Assembly (NCBI GenBank): GCA_964452915.1
Contig: CAYVNW010000009.1
Coordinates: forward strand, 5,430 to 69,429
Length of the DNA: 64,000 bases
Direction of reading: 5' to 3'
DNA from: Colivivens sp964452915
GTDB lineage: Bacteria > Bacteroidota > Bacteroidia > Bacteroidales > Bacteroidaceae
This document shows, piece by piece, positions 27,175 through 35,124 of the stretch. Below the pieces are notes generated by a model. The model searched no databases and was not told the origin of the DNA. It saw nothing but the letters and a program-made list of their open reading frames with translations. The position numbers were made by a program, and so were the translations under genes. Numbering within the stretch: position 1 is the first letter of the stretch; every line of letters begins with the position of its first letter.

Positions 27175-29133
27175 TTAATACGATGACAATCCTCTGCAGA
27201 AGAAGTAGAACCACCAAAATGTATCACCGAATGACGCTTTTGCCACTTCTCCAATCTGCTCTGACGACTTGCCTTGTTGGGCAAGCGATGATGTCAGTTG
27301 GTTGAACGACGCATAACGCTGTACTATGCGTTGTTGGTCGAAAGGCATTGTGCTTATGTCTACTTCGTGTTCGAGGTGTCCGTACAAATATGCCGCCTCT
27401 TGATAGTGTATTGGCATTTGCTCTCCTTTGTGCAGGTAGGCATACAGGAAAAAGCGCGGCCAAAAGAGTTGTATGTCCTTGCTTAGCATGGCGTAGACGA
27501 GCGTCGTCTCTTGTAGAAGTTTGCTGTCCTTGTTCATCGTATTGCTGAAGTAGTTCAGCAGATACATCTCCACAAGTCCTTCGTCACTGTCCAACCTGCT
27601 GCTGTAATGGTCGTAGTACTCTCGCATGTTGGCAAGTTCAGGCATCTTGTCCCTCAGACTGTGGTCCTTTATGACAGGCAAGTATTTGTCTGCCCATTCA
27701 CCATAGTAGAGAGTCTTTTTCAGCGTTTTTAGATATTTCTCCGCCAAGTCGTATTCTTTTGAAAGTATGGCCGCGATTGTCAGGGTCTTGTATATGGTCG
27801 GACTATAGCCGTACTCAACAGCATTTTCTATGCTCCATCGTGTGGCGAAATTCGTCCTTGCGTAAAGAATGTACACCAATGGCGCATTTGTCTGGACCAT
27901 ATGGACGTTAAGAGAATCATATACCACTGGAGGTATGCTCATGTTGTTGTACTTGAACATGTGATCGCCGAGTTCACCGAGATAAGTGAGCGCAATGTTT
28001 TGGAACAATATGATCTCACGGGTGGGTCCAATAGGGTTGGATGCCGCTTCCGTAAGGATGTCGTTCCATCTGCCTTCTTCGGCAGCCCTGTATATGCGGA
28101 GTTCCGCGTGGTAGTTGTAGTCGTTGAAGTTCGATTTGCAAACACACCCTGTGATTAACGCAATGCAGGCAACTTGTAGTCCGCACATTGCCCACACTCT
28201 TCCCTTTTTGGGTTTGGCAAGTACAGGATGGAACCTGATTACCCCGAATGCTGGCAAAGCAACTGCTATGGCTATGAATGGTATGAGTGGACGGGTCGAT
28301 GTATATGCGTCTTGCTGGAATAGTGGCAGTCCGACAATCCATGCGTCGTTAATCCGCATTTGGTCATAAAACTGATATGCTATGATTGGCACCGCGATAA
28401 TACAGACAATGGAGACGCATAATGGCAGTATGCGCGATTTCGGTGCGCTTGTGATACCTTGCAAGCTCATTACGAGTGTTGCCAACAGTCCAAGCCATCC
28501 AGTTAGGATATACCCAACTATGCACCAAATGGCGATGAATGCGGCTTCCGCCCATTTTGACTTTCTCCTGATGGTGCCGGCCATCCAAATGGCGAGCATA
28601 TTTATCAGTAATCCGATGCTTGGCGCAAACCAATAGCCACACACCTTATTATAATAGAGCCAATATCCCAATATGACTTCCGAGCACAGTAGTGCCCCAA
28701 TTGGAATCAGTGCCAGACAACTCCACCATCCGTCAAGTCGGAATGCCTTTATTGTGAAAAAATATATAATCAGCCAAATGCCAATCAACATTAGGCTGCC
28801 TAAAGCAGGATGATAGAAGAACTGGGTGAAGAAACATCCAAGATACGTCATCAACGCACCTGGTTTCACCATTACCATATCGTAGAAAGAACTGTCGAAC
28901 AAGAACAGCGAGCGTTCTTGAACAGCGTATAGGTAATCCGCATTTTTTATTGCCAGCATGTAGAATGCAAAGACTGCGAAAAGAACAGCGTAGGCAACAG
29001 GTAACCAATGCCCGACCGCAGCTACCCATTTGTACGATGGCTCCTTTCTCTCCGCCTGCTTGGCTGAGTTCGCTTTCTCCGACTTTGTGTCCCTGTAGTT
29101 CTTCTTCCCTTTCTTTTGATATTTGTTTGCCAT
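27175..29133 (-). CDS. DUF6057-like polytopic membrane protein, copy 2
   Basis: A 652-residue paralogue of 23782-25428. I chose the ATG at 29133 (MANKYQKKGKKNYRD); an alternative is six codons upstream. A basic cytoplasmic N-terminus of ~40 residues precedes the first membrane segment (WLPVAYAVLFAVFAFYML), then NADYLYAVQE, FFYHPALGSLMLIGIW and about eight further hydrophobic stretches to about residue 325. The remaining half is soluble and helical. It is the first gene of the minus-strand group, behind a TAACTTTG promoter element. It shares the order membrane protein then CxxCH propeller with copy 1. Confidence 0.8.
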   Translation of the reverse strand: MANKYQKKGKKNYRDTKSEKANSAKQAERKEPSYKWVAAVGHWLPVAYAVLFAVFAFYMLAIKNADYLYAVQERSLFLFDSSFYDMVMVKPGALMTYLGCFFTQFFYHPALGSLMLIGIWLIIYFFTIKAFRLDGWWSCLALIPIGALLCSEVILGYWLYYNKVCGYWFAPSIGLLINMLAIWMAGTIRRKSKWAEAAFIAIWCIVGYILTGWLGLLATLVMSLQGITSAPKSRILPLCVSIVCIIAVPIIAYQFYDQMRINDAWIVGLPLFQQDAYTSTRPLIPFIAIAVALPAFGVIRFHPVLAKPKKGRVWAMCGLQVACIALITGCVCKSNFNDYNYHAELRIYRAAEEGRWNDILTEAASNPIGPTREIILFQNIALTYLGELGDHMFKYNNMSIPPVVYDSLNVHMVQTNAPLVYILYARTNFATRWSIENAVEYGYSPTIYKTLTIAAILSKEYDLAEKYLKTLKKTLYYGEWADKYLPVIKDHSLRDKMPELANMREYYDHYSSRLDSDEGLVEMYLLNYFSNTMNKDSKLLQETTLVYAMLSKDIQLFWPRFFLYAYLHKGEQMPIHYQEAAYLYGHLEHEVDISTMPFDQQRIVQRYASFNQLTSSLAQQGKSSEQIGEVAKASFGDTFWWFYFFCRGLSSY

Positions 29134-29180
29134 GATTGCTGTAAATCTCAAATATACTCAGTATCTATATTATGCAAATG

Positions 29181-29188
29181 CAAAGTTA
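29181..29188 (-). promoter_or_regulatory. Promoter -7 element for the membrane/propeller operon
   Basis: The minus strand reads TAACTTTG, an exact match to TAnnTTTG, 47 bases upstream of the ATG at 29133. The -33 region is not a clear match. No other strong promoter is visible in the gaps down to 19871, consistent with a five-gene transcript. Confidence 0.6.
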
Positions 29189-29450
29189 AGGAAAAATTAT
29201 CACTAATGTGAATCAAACGGAATTTATTTTATCAACCATCGTTTTGCTTGCGGTTCTTTAACATTGTATGTGCCCGTTTGATTTCTCTTAATGTTTGTGT
29301 GCTGCCCTCCCGCTTCCTGTGAAGGTCCGCCACTTGTTCACTCCACCATTAGGATCCGTAATGGTGCATGTGACGATACGCGCAGTGTCTTCGCAAGTCT
29401 GTCAGTAGTACATTTTTACTGAAAAATTTTTATGTTCGATATTTTTATCG

Positions 29451-29458
29451 TAAATTTG
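29451..29458 (+). promoter_or_regulatory. Promoter -7 element for the DUF4919-like gene
   Basis: TAAATTTG matches TAnnTTTG. TTTT at 29427-29430 lies 20 bases upstream as a weak -33. The start codon is 61 bases downstream. Confidence 0.5.
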
Positions 29459-29519
29459 TGCCACAAACGTTTGGTTTTGTTGACCTGAACATACTTTACC
29501 CAATATTAATACAACCGGA

Positions 29520-30248
29520 ATGAAAAGATTATTATTTATCATGACCACTATTATGCTGACTGCTGCTGGTATGGCACAGACAAACAACGGCACCATGAAT
29601 ACTGTGCATGTCGATTAGGATTCAATCGCTTTTGTAGCGAAGAACAACCCTGACTCTATCCGTAGAATCGTGAAGGTGCTTGCGTCGGAACCTAATGCCG
29701 CACTGACACAGAAGGAGGCTGCACTTGGTTTTTACGGGCAGTCGTATCTTGCAGACAACTCGAAGCTTTTCCTATTGAAAAGCAAGGCTAATAGTTTTAT
29801 ACGTCAGGAGCAGGCTGACAGTGCCTTAAGTGCCCTTCAAAAGGCTCTTGCCATCAACCCTTTGGATTTGGGCGCGCTCGAAACGACTTCCATGCTGATT
29901 TTTAATATCGCAAGAAAGCAAATGACCTCGTCCAAAACATACACTATGGATGATTTTGAGAACTGTTTAGGAAGGCTTGCCGATATGGTATTTCTTGTAG
30001 CAGCCACTGGTGACGGCTCAGCGCACCATCCGTTTGTGGTGACCAGCGTGAGCGACGAGTATGTATTTATGCGGCACGCTCTCAAAATTACCACTTCGGG
30101 GCAGACTACCAAGACGGGAATGACTCCTCCGTGTGACGAACTCGTTGTAAGCAAGAAGAGCAACATGTATAGAGACGACAAAATCTATTTCGACATATCA
30201 CGCGTATTGCAGATTGAGAATGAGATGCTCTTGAGCAGAAGGAAATGA
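29520..30248 (+). pseudogene. DUF4919-like exported protein interrupted by an in-frame TAG
   Basis: From the ATG at 29520 the frame codes a typical signal peptide, MKRLLFIMTTIMLTAAGMAQ, and then reaches TAG at 29616-29618 (codon 33). The same frame continues without another stop to 30248, giving DSIAFVAKNNPDSIRRIV and a conserved-looking protein of 192 residues if initiated at the GTG at 29670. The downstream part has a TPR-like segment (QEQADSALSALQKALAINPL) and resembles DUF4919 proteins of Bacteroidota. One base change (TAT or TAC to TAG, restoring Tyr) would explain it. Without the first 32 codons the protein would lose its signal peptide. Confidence 0.75.
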
Positions 30249-30623
30249 CCTACCGCGTCGTCTGTTTTTTATGCCAAGTGCAAGAAATACTTTCAATTAA
30301 CCATTATAATTCAAAGATTATTCCTATATATTATATGCCAGCGGAAGTACGATCAGACGGTTTCCCTGGCATATACATAAAGGGGTAATTGTATGCTTGT
30401 GTGTTTTGACGGACAAAAGTTTGACTCCACGTCGTTTGTTTTATGTCATGCGTCATTTTTTATTAACCACCGTTAGGAAGGAGCCAGCTTAAGCTAAACA
30501 AATCATCAATGATAGGATTAAAAGATCTAATAGAAACTTTCGGACCGGTTTTTGGGGGTGCAGTTCAACTTTGCCATCCGTAGCAGGGGATTCTTGTTAT
30601 GTTGTGTTCCCCCGTATTCAGTC
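30249..30623. other. Intergenic region between convergent genes
   Basis: A 375-base stretch with no convincing ORF. It holds a short inverted pair, ATATGCCAG near 30334 and CTGGCATAT near 30367, without a T tract. I see no clear terminator for either neighbour. Confidence 0.6.
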
Positions 30624-31523
30624 CTATTCTATCCCTTTCTTACGAAATTTTGACGGCGACATTCCAAACTGGCGGCGCACGTAGGTTCCGAAGAATGATA
30701 CGTTTGGAAAACCGATTCGGTCGCTGACTTCTTTGATGGTCAAATCGGTATGCAACAGGTTGTAGCGTATTTCCTCACGGGTAAACTGGGCAATCCAGCT
30801 CGACGCGGGCCGGCTGCTGTAGCGTGTACACAACATGCTGAGATATTTTTCAGTTACGTTCAGACGAGCTGCATAGTATTTCACCGGACGGTGTTTGACC
30901 GGTTCATCGGAAAGCATCCGCAAGAAATCGTTGAAGAGGGTCTTACCATGTGAGGGTGCCGCCGTTTCATTTGCTTTCCCTGTATCGTTGTCAAGCACAC
31001 CCAGCACGTCGAACAACATGGCTTGGATAATAGAGTGCATGCTTATAGTGCTGTTGCAGCGGTCCTTATGCTGCATCTTGAATCGAATAAGTTCATAATA
31101 GTATATGAACTGTTCTTGGTCGTCTTCTGGCAGTGAGACTACGTTGGTTCGCCGATTGTGTACCGACATGTTCCAACTGTTCACCTGTTCACCCAGCATG
31201 GAGTGAATGATGTCATCGCTCAGACACAACACCTTACTTTCGAAATCGGGACTGAACAGGAACTTGTCGAGCAGCACATGCGGTGCACTCAGCAGTATCT
31301 GCTGTTCGTTGAGCATCAGCAGCGTGTCGTTGATGTCGAATTGGATGCGCCCTTTCAGACAAAGTATGATGAAATTCATTCGGTTTGCATAGATAGGGGC
31401 AACAGTGGTCAGGTTGGATATGTTGTCAATTATGGCTACATCTCCGTCATAGTATTCGACCAGGGGTGTGAAACTGTCCAGAACTTCAAGGTCGAGATTC
31501 TTTGTTGTATTGTTCTTCTCCAT
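30624..31523 (-). CDS. AraC-family transcriptional regulator
   Basis: A 299-residue regulator. I chose the ATG at 31523 (MEKNNTTKNLDLEVL); the frame stays open 54 codons upstream but that part runs through the promoter. Residues 1-~190 form a cupin-like sensing domain, and ~200-299 hold the double helix-turn-helix: SSWIAQFTREEIRYNLLHTD, then LTIKEVSDRIGFPNVSFFG, and RRQFGMSPSKFRKK. It is divergent from the adaptor-permease-TolC export operon, with 184 bases between start codons, so it probably controls that operon. The inducer is unknown. Confidence 0.92.
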   Translation of the reverse strand: MEKNNTTKNLDLEVLDSFTPLVEYYDGDVAIIDNISNLTTVAPIYANRMNFIILCLKGRIQFDINDTLLMLNEQQILLSAPHVLLDKFLFSPDFESKVLCLSDDIIHSMLGEQVNSWNMSVHNRRTNVVSLPEDDQEQFIYYYELIRFKMQHKDRCNSTISMHSIIQAMLFDVLGVLDNDTGKANETAAPSHGKTLFNDFLRMLSDEPVKHRPVKYYAARLNVTEKYLSMLCTRYSSRPASSWIAQFTREEIRYNLLHTDLTIKEVSDRIGFPNVSFFGTYVRRQFGMSPSKFRKKGIE

Positions 31524-31547
31524 CTCTTCTGTTTGTTTTTTTACAGG

Positions 31548-31555
31548 CAAAGGTA
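31548..31555 (-). promoter_or_regulatory. Promoter -7 element for the AraC-family gene
   Basis: The minus strand reads TACCTTTG, an exact TAnnTTTG match, 24 bases upstream of the start codon at 31523. This is the reason for preferring that start over the longer frame. Confidence 0.6.
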
Positions 31556-31673
31556 GGTAATATTCCACAATTATAGTATCGTAAACACCTTCATTTTTGT
31601 TCAAAACGGCTACCTGTTCGCCAATCCTACGATTCTGGGGAAATTTCGAACAAACAATATCACTACATATGTA

Positions 31674-31692
31674 CGAAATTTGCACTCGAAAT
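31674..31692 (+). promoter_or_regulatory. Possible regulator site upstream of the export operon
   Basis: CGAAAT occurs at 31674-31679 and 31687-31692, a 13-base period, overlapping a -7-like GAAATTTG at 31675-31682. Direct repeats next to a weak promoter are what an AraC-type activator would use. The repeats are short, so this is tentative. Confidence 0.25.
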
Positions 31693-31707
31693 CAAACAAA
31701 ACACTAT

Positions 31708-32703
31708 ATGGAGAAAAAACAGATAATTCAGACTATTGTAAAGAGTAAGGTACTGTTCACTGGTTCGGCTCTGCTCTTATTGGTTATTATCGCCACTATC
31801 GTAGGGTTGCTGCTTCCTAGGCATGTTCCTACAATACAAGGTCAGCTTGAAACGACCGACTACCGTGTGGCTACCAAGGTGCCGAGTCGTGTGATACGCC
31901 TTGCTGTGGGCGAGGGCGACCGTGTGCACACGGGTGACACATTGGCATGGCTCTCCGCACCTGAGGTTGAGGCTAAAGAACTGGCAGCGCAAGCCTCGCA
32001 CGATGCTGCATTGGCAAACGACCGCCTTATTAAAGAAGGTACGCGCAAGGAAGTTATCCGCAACTATTATGAACGGTGGCAACAATCGGTGGCTCAAGCC
32101 GACATTTGCGAAAAAACATACCGGCGTATTGCCCGACTGTATGAGCAGGGAGTGGCTACTGAGCAGAAACGTGATGAGGCCAGGGCTGCTTACGATGCTG
32201 CGACCCGACAGGCAAAAGCCGTAGAAGAACAATACCGTATGGCTATTAATGGTGCTCGTGAAGAGGAACGCAAGGCATCGGATGCCACTGCAAGGAGTAA
32301 GGATGCTGAAACAGCCGAGGTGAAAGCATTAGTCGATGAGACAGTCTTAACGGCACCGACAGACGGGGTGGTAACTGAGGTGTTTGTCGAACCAGGTGAG
32401 ATTGTCGGCAGTGGAGCCCCAATCATGAACGTGGAGACCGACGAAAGTTGGTTTACCTTCTATTTTACTGAGGATAAACTGCAGGGCATCGACTACGGAT
32501 CGGTAGTGCGTGTTTATCGTCCGGCATCGGGCGACACGGCAGATGCACGGATCACCCGTATCAACAACGCCGGTGATTTCGCCTCATGGAAAGCTACTCG
32601 TGCCTTGGAAGATATCGACCTCAAAGTTTTTGACGTGCGTGCCACTCCGATAAAGAAGATTAAGAGTCCGCACGGAGGCGAATCGGCAATACTGCTGAAA
32701 TGA
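31708..32703 (+). CDS. HlyD-family periplasmic adaptor, first of two
   Basis: A 331-residue membrane-fusion protein linking inner-membrane permeases to an outer-membrane channel. The ATG at 31708 (MEKKQIIQTIVKSK) is followed by one membrane anchor (residues ~13-35). The barrel-sandwich/lipoyl halves are at ~45-85 (SRVIRLAVGEGDRVHTGDTL) and after residue ~205 (APTDGVVTEVFVEPGEIV), with a long coiled-coil hairpin of Ala/Glu/Arg between. It shares TEQKRDEARAAYDAA and NGAREEE with the second adaptor at 36672. It is the first gene of the operon, 23 bases before the permease gene. Confidence 0.92.
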   Translation: MEKKQIIQTIVKSKVLFTGSALLLLVIIATIVGLLLPRHVPTIQGQLETTDYRVATKVPSRVIRLAVGEGDRVHTGDTLAWLSAPEVEAKELAAQASHDAALANDRLIKEGTRKEVIRNYYERWQQSVAQADICEKTYRRIARLYEQGVATEQKRDEARAAYDAATRQAKAVEEQYRMAINGAREEERKASDATARSKDAETAEVKALVDETVLTAPTDGVVTEVFVEPGEIVGSGAPIMNVETDESWFTFYFTEDKLQGIDYGSVVRVYRPASGDTADARITRINNAGDFASWKATRALEDIDLKVFDVRATPIKKIKSPHGGESAILLK

Positions 32704-32726
32704 CAAATATTAAAATATAAAATGAA

Positions 32727-33911
32727 ATGCAGAGCATAAAAAGTTTTTTCAACCGCTTAGCGTATATCATACGACGTGAACTGAACATGTACAGCCGACG
32801 GCCTGTGTTCCTTTTTTGCATGGTCATCGCACCCTTGCTGTGTACATTCTTCTTCACAACACTGATGTACCATGGTCTGCCTACACGCATGCCAACAGCG
32901 ATTGTGGATGAAGATAAGACTCACGTCACGCGTATAGTATGCCGACTGCTCGACTCATACGAGAAGATAGAAGTGAAATACGTATTTAATAACTTCCACG
33001 AGGCACGCAAGGCTATGCAGCAGGGAAAGATATACGGATTCTTCTATATTCCTGACGGTCTCACAGAAGAGTGTGAGTCACAACGGCAGCCTACCATATC
33101 GTTCTACGCCAATGAGTCGTACTTCCTGCCGGCAAGCTTGATGTTCAAAGATTTCAAGACATCTTCGGTTCTTGCCGGGCTTGCTCTCACCCGAAGCAGT
33201 ATACGGGGACAAAGTGTGCGTGAAGAGCGGATAATGGGATTGCTTCAGCCCATTACCATCGAGACTCATCCGCTGAACAATCCGTTTCTCGATTACTCTG
33301 TCTACATGAGCAATATGTTCGTTCCAGGAATATTCATTCTGTTGATATTGCTGACCACTTCATATACGATAGGATACGAATGGAAAACGGAGCAGCAGCA
33401 ACGTCTCTATGCCATTTCGGGCCGGAGTCCTGTAGTGGCACTATTGGGGAAGCTGTTGCCTCAGACTGTCATATATACTATATTAATGTGGTTCGTAGAC
33501 GTGTGGTTCTATAAGTATCTTGGTTTCCCTTGCAATTGCGGACTGCCTACTATGATGGCTGTCGGGTTCCTCACTGTCATTGCAAGTCAAGGGTTCGCTA
33601 CATTCCTGTTCGGGATTCTGGCAGGTGAGATGCGGCTCGCGATGTGCGTATGTTCGCTTTGGGGCATACTCTCGTTCTCGATGGCAGGTCTGACCTTTCC
33701 TGTGACCGCCATGTCGCCATTCCTGCGCTTCATGTCTATATGGTTCCCACTACGCCACTACTACCTAATATACGTCAATTCAGCACTCAACGGCTATTCA
33801 CTCCATTATGTATGGTTGTCTCTTGCCATGCTTGCATGTTTTGCATTCATGCCACTGCTCGTTTTGTCACGTTATCATAAGGCATTCAAACAATTCAAAT
33901 ACATCGCATAA
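32727..33911 (+). CDS. ABC-2 type transport permease, first of two
   Basis: A 394-residue inner-membrane protein of the YhhJ/ABC2_membrane_3 type. One membrane segment lies near residue 30 (PVFLFCMVIAPLLCTFFFTT), followed by a ~150-residue extracytoplasmic domain starting with AIVDEDKTHVTRIV and then five C-terminal membrane segments beginning about residue 195. Such permeases normally pair with an ABC ATPase, but none is encoded nearby. The ATG at 32727 is the only reasonable start; the ATG at 32722 is out of frame and stops at once. The second permease begins 1 base after its stop. Confidence 0.9.
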   Translation: MQSIKSFFNRLAYIIRRELNMYSRRPVFLFCMVIAPLLCTFFFTTLMYHGLPTRMPTAIVDEDKTHVTRIVCRLLDSYEKIEVKYVFNNFHEARKAMQQGKIYGFFYIPDGLTEECESQRQPTISFYANESYFLPASLMFKDFKTSSVLAGLALTRSSIRGQSVREERIMGLLQPITIETHPLNNPFLDYSVYMSNMFVPGIFILLILLTTSYTIGYEWKTEQQQRLYAISGRSPVVALLGKLLPQTVIYTILMWFVDVWFYKYLGFPCNCGLPTMMAVGFLTVIASQGFATFLFGILAGEMRLAMCVCSLWGILSFSMAGLTFPVTAMSPFLRFMSIWFPLRHYYLIYVNSALNGYSLHYVWLSLAMLACFAFMPLLVLSRYHKAFKQFKYIA

Positions 33912-33912
33912 A

Positions 33913-35073
33913 ATGAAAGACCTTATATATATATGGTATGATGAGTGTCGCACCGTGTTGCACGACAGTGGAATTGTCCTATTCGTCATACTTATGCCAA
34001 TTTTCTATCCGCTGATCTACACCTACATATACAGCAACGAAGTGGCCCGCGACGTTCCGGTTGCCGTAGTAGACGACTGCGGTTCACATCTGTCCCGTGA
34101 GTTCATCAGTAAAGTCGACGGAACACCCGATGCTAAAATACTTGGCATCTACCGGAACATAACCGACGCTGAAGAACAAGTTAAGTTAGGAAACGCTTTT
34201 GGCATAATACATATTCCGGAATCGTTCAACCATGATCTTGACATGGGCAAACAGACGAGCATCGGACTGTATTGCAACATGACCTCCATGCTCTATTACA
34301 AGGCACTGCTGATGGCTACCACTGATGTGTCGCTTGAGATGAATAATGATATAAAGGTGAAACGCATGGGAGCAACAACCATACGCGACGAGCAAATCGC
34401 CAAAATGCCGATTAAATACGATCATGTCAAGCTGTTCAACTCACAAGGCGGTATTGCGGCATTCCTAATTCCGCCTATACTGATGCTTATCCTCCAGCAG
34501 TCGCTGCTACTTGGTATCGGAATGGAAATGGGCAACACACGCGAGAAATACCGCGGATGCGTAATACCATTCAATTTCCACTATAAACGACTAATGCCCG
34601 TCTTGTGGGGTAAGGCTCTCTTTTATCTGCCTATATACTTTGTAGCGGCATTCTACATGGCGATATGCGTGTGCCATTGGTTTGAACTTCCTCAAATAGG
34701 CAGCTACTGGACGTTCCTTGCGTTCATCATTCCGTACTTGCTGGCATGCATCTTCTTTGGCATCACTATATCTTCGTTCATATATCGCCGCGAGGATGTT
34801 ATTCTGATTGTAATCTTCACATCACTGCCATTCCTCTATCTGTCGGGAATGACATGGCCACGCTCTGCCATGCCTGCCTTTTGGAACTACTTCTCTTACC
34901 TGTTTCCTTCGACACTCGGCATGAACATCTTTCCGCGCATAATGACCACAGGCGCTGACCTACACGATATAGCACCGCTCTACACCGGGCTATGGATTCA
35001 GGTGGCATTCTATTTTGCAACATCCTGCCTGATCTATATCCGCAACATACGCAAAATGCTTTACAACAGATAA
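33913..35073 (+). CDS. ABC-2 type transport permease, second of two
   Basis: A 386-residue paralogue of the preceding permease with the same plan: a first membrane segment near residue 25 (GIVLFVILMPIFYPLIYTY), an extracytoplasmic domain opening with DVPVAVVDDCGSHLSREFIS, and C-terminal membrane segments from about 185. I use the ATG at 33913 (MKDLIYIWYDECRTV), one base after the previous stop; the longer frame from 33808 lies inside the first permease. The two subunits probably form a heterodimeric channel. Confidence 0.9.
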   Translation: MKDLIYIWYDECRTVLHDSGIVLFVILMPIFYPLIYTYIYSNEVARDVPVAVVDDCGSHLSREFISKVDGTPDAKILGIYRNITDAEEQVKLGNAFGIIHIPESFNHDLDMGKQTSIGLYCNMTSMLYYKALLMATTDVSLEMNNDIKVKRMGATTIRDEQIAKMPIKYDHVKLFNSQGGIAAFLIPPILMLILQQSLLLGIGMEMGNTREKYRGCVIPFNFHYKRLMPVLWGKALFYLPIYFVAAFYMAICVCHWFELPQIGSYWTFLAFIIPYLLACIFFGITISSFIYRREDVILIVIFTSLPFLYLSGMTWPRSAMPAFWNYFSYLFPSTLGMNIFPRIMTTGADLHDIAPLYTGLWIQVAFYFATSCLIYIRNIRKMLYNR

Positions 35074-35124
35074 ACGACATATTGAAATCAATAAACAGAC
35101 AAACAACATATAATACATTCACAT

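Larger units (their letters stand above)
29134..29519. other. Intergenic region between divergent genes
   Basis: A 386-base non-coding stretch holding the minus-strand promoter at 29181-29188 and a plus-strand -7 element at 29451-29458. Between them I see no ORF, RNA gene or strong hairpin. Confidence 0.7.

Noticed and set aside
30330..30376. Inverted pair ATATGCCAG / CTGGCATAT as a terminator
   Set aside because: The loop is about 24 bases and no T tract follows on either strand.
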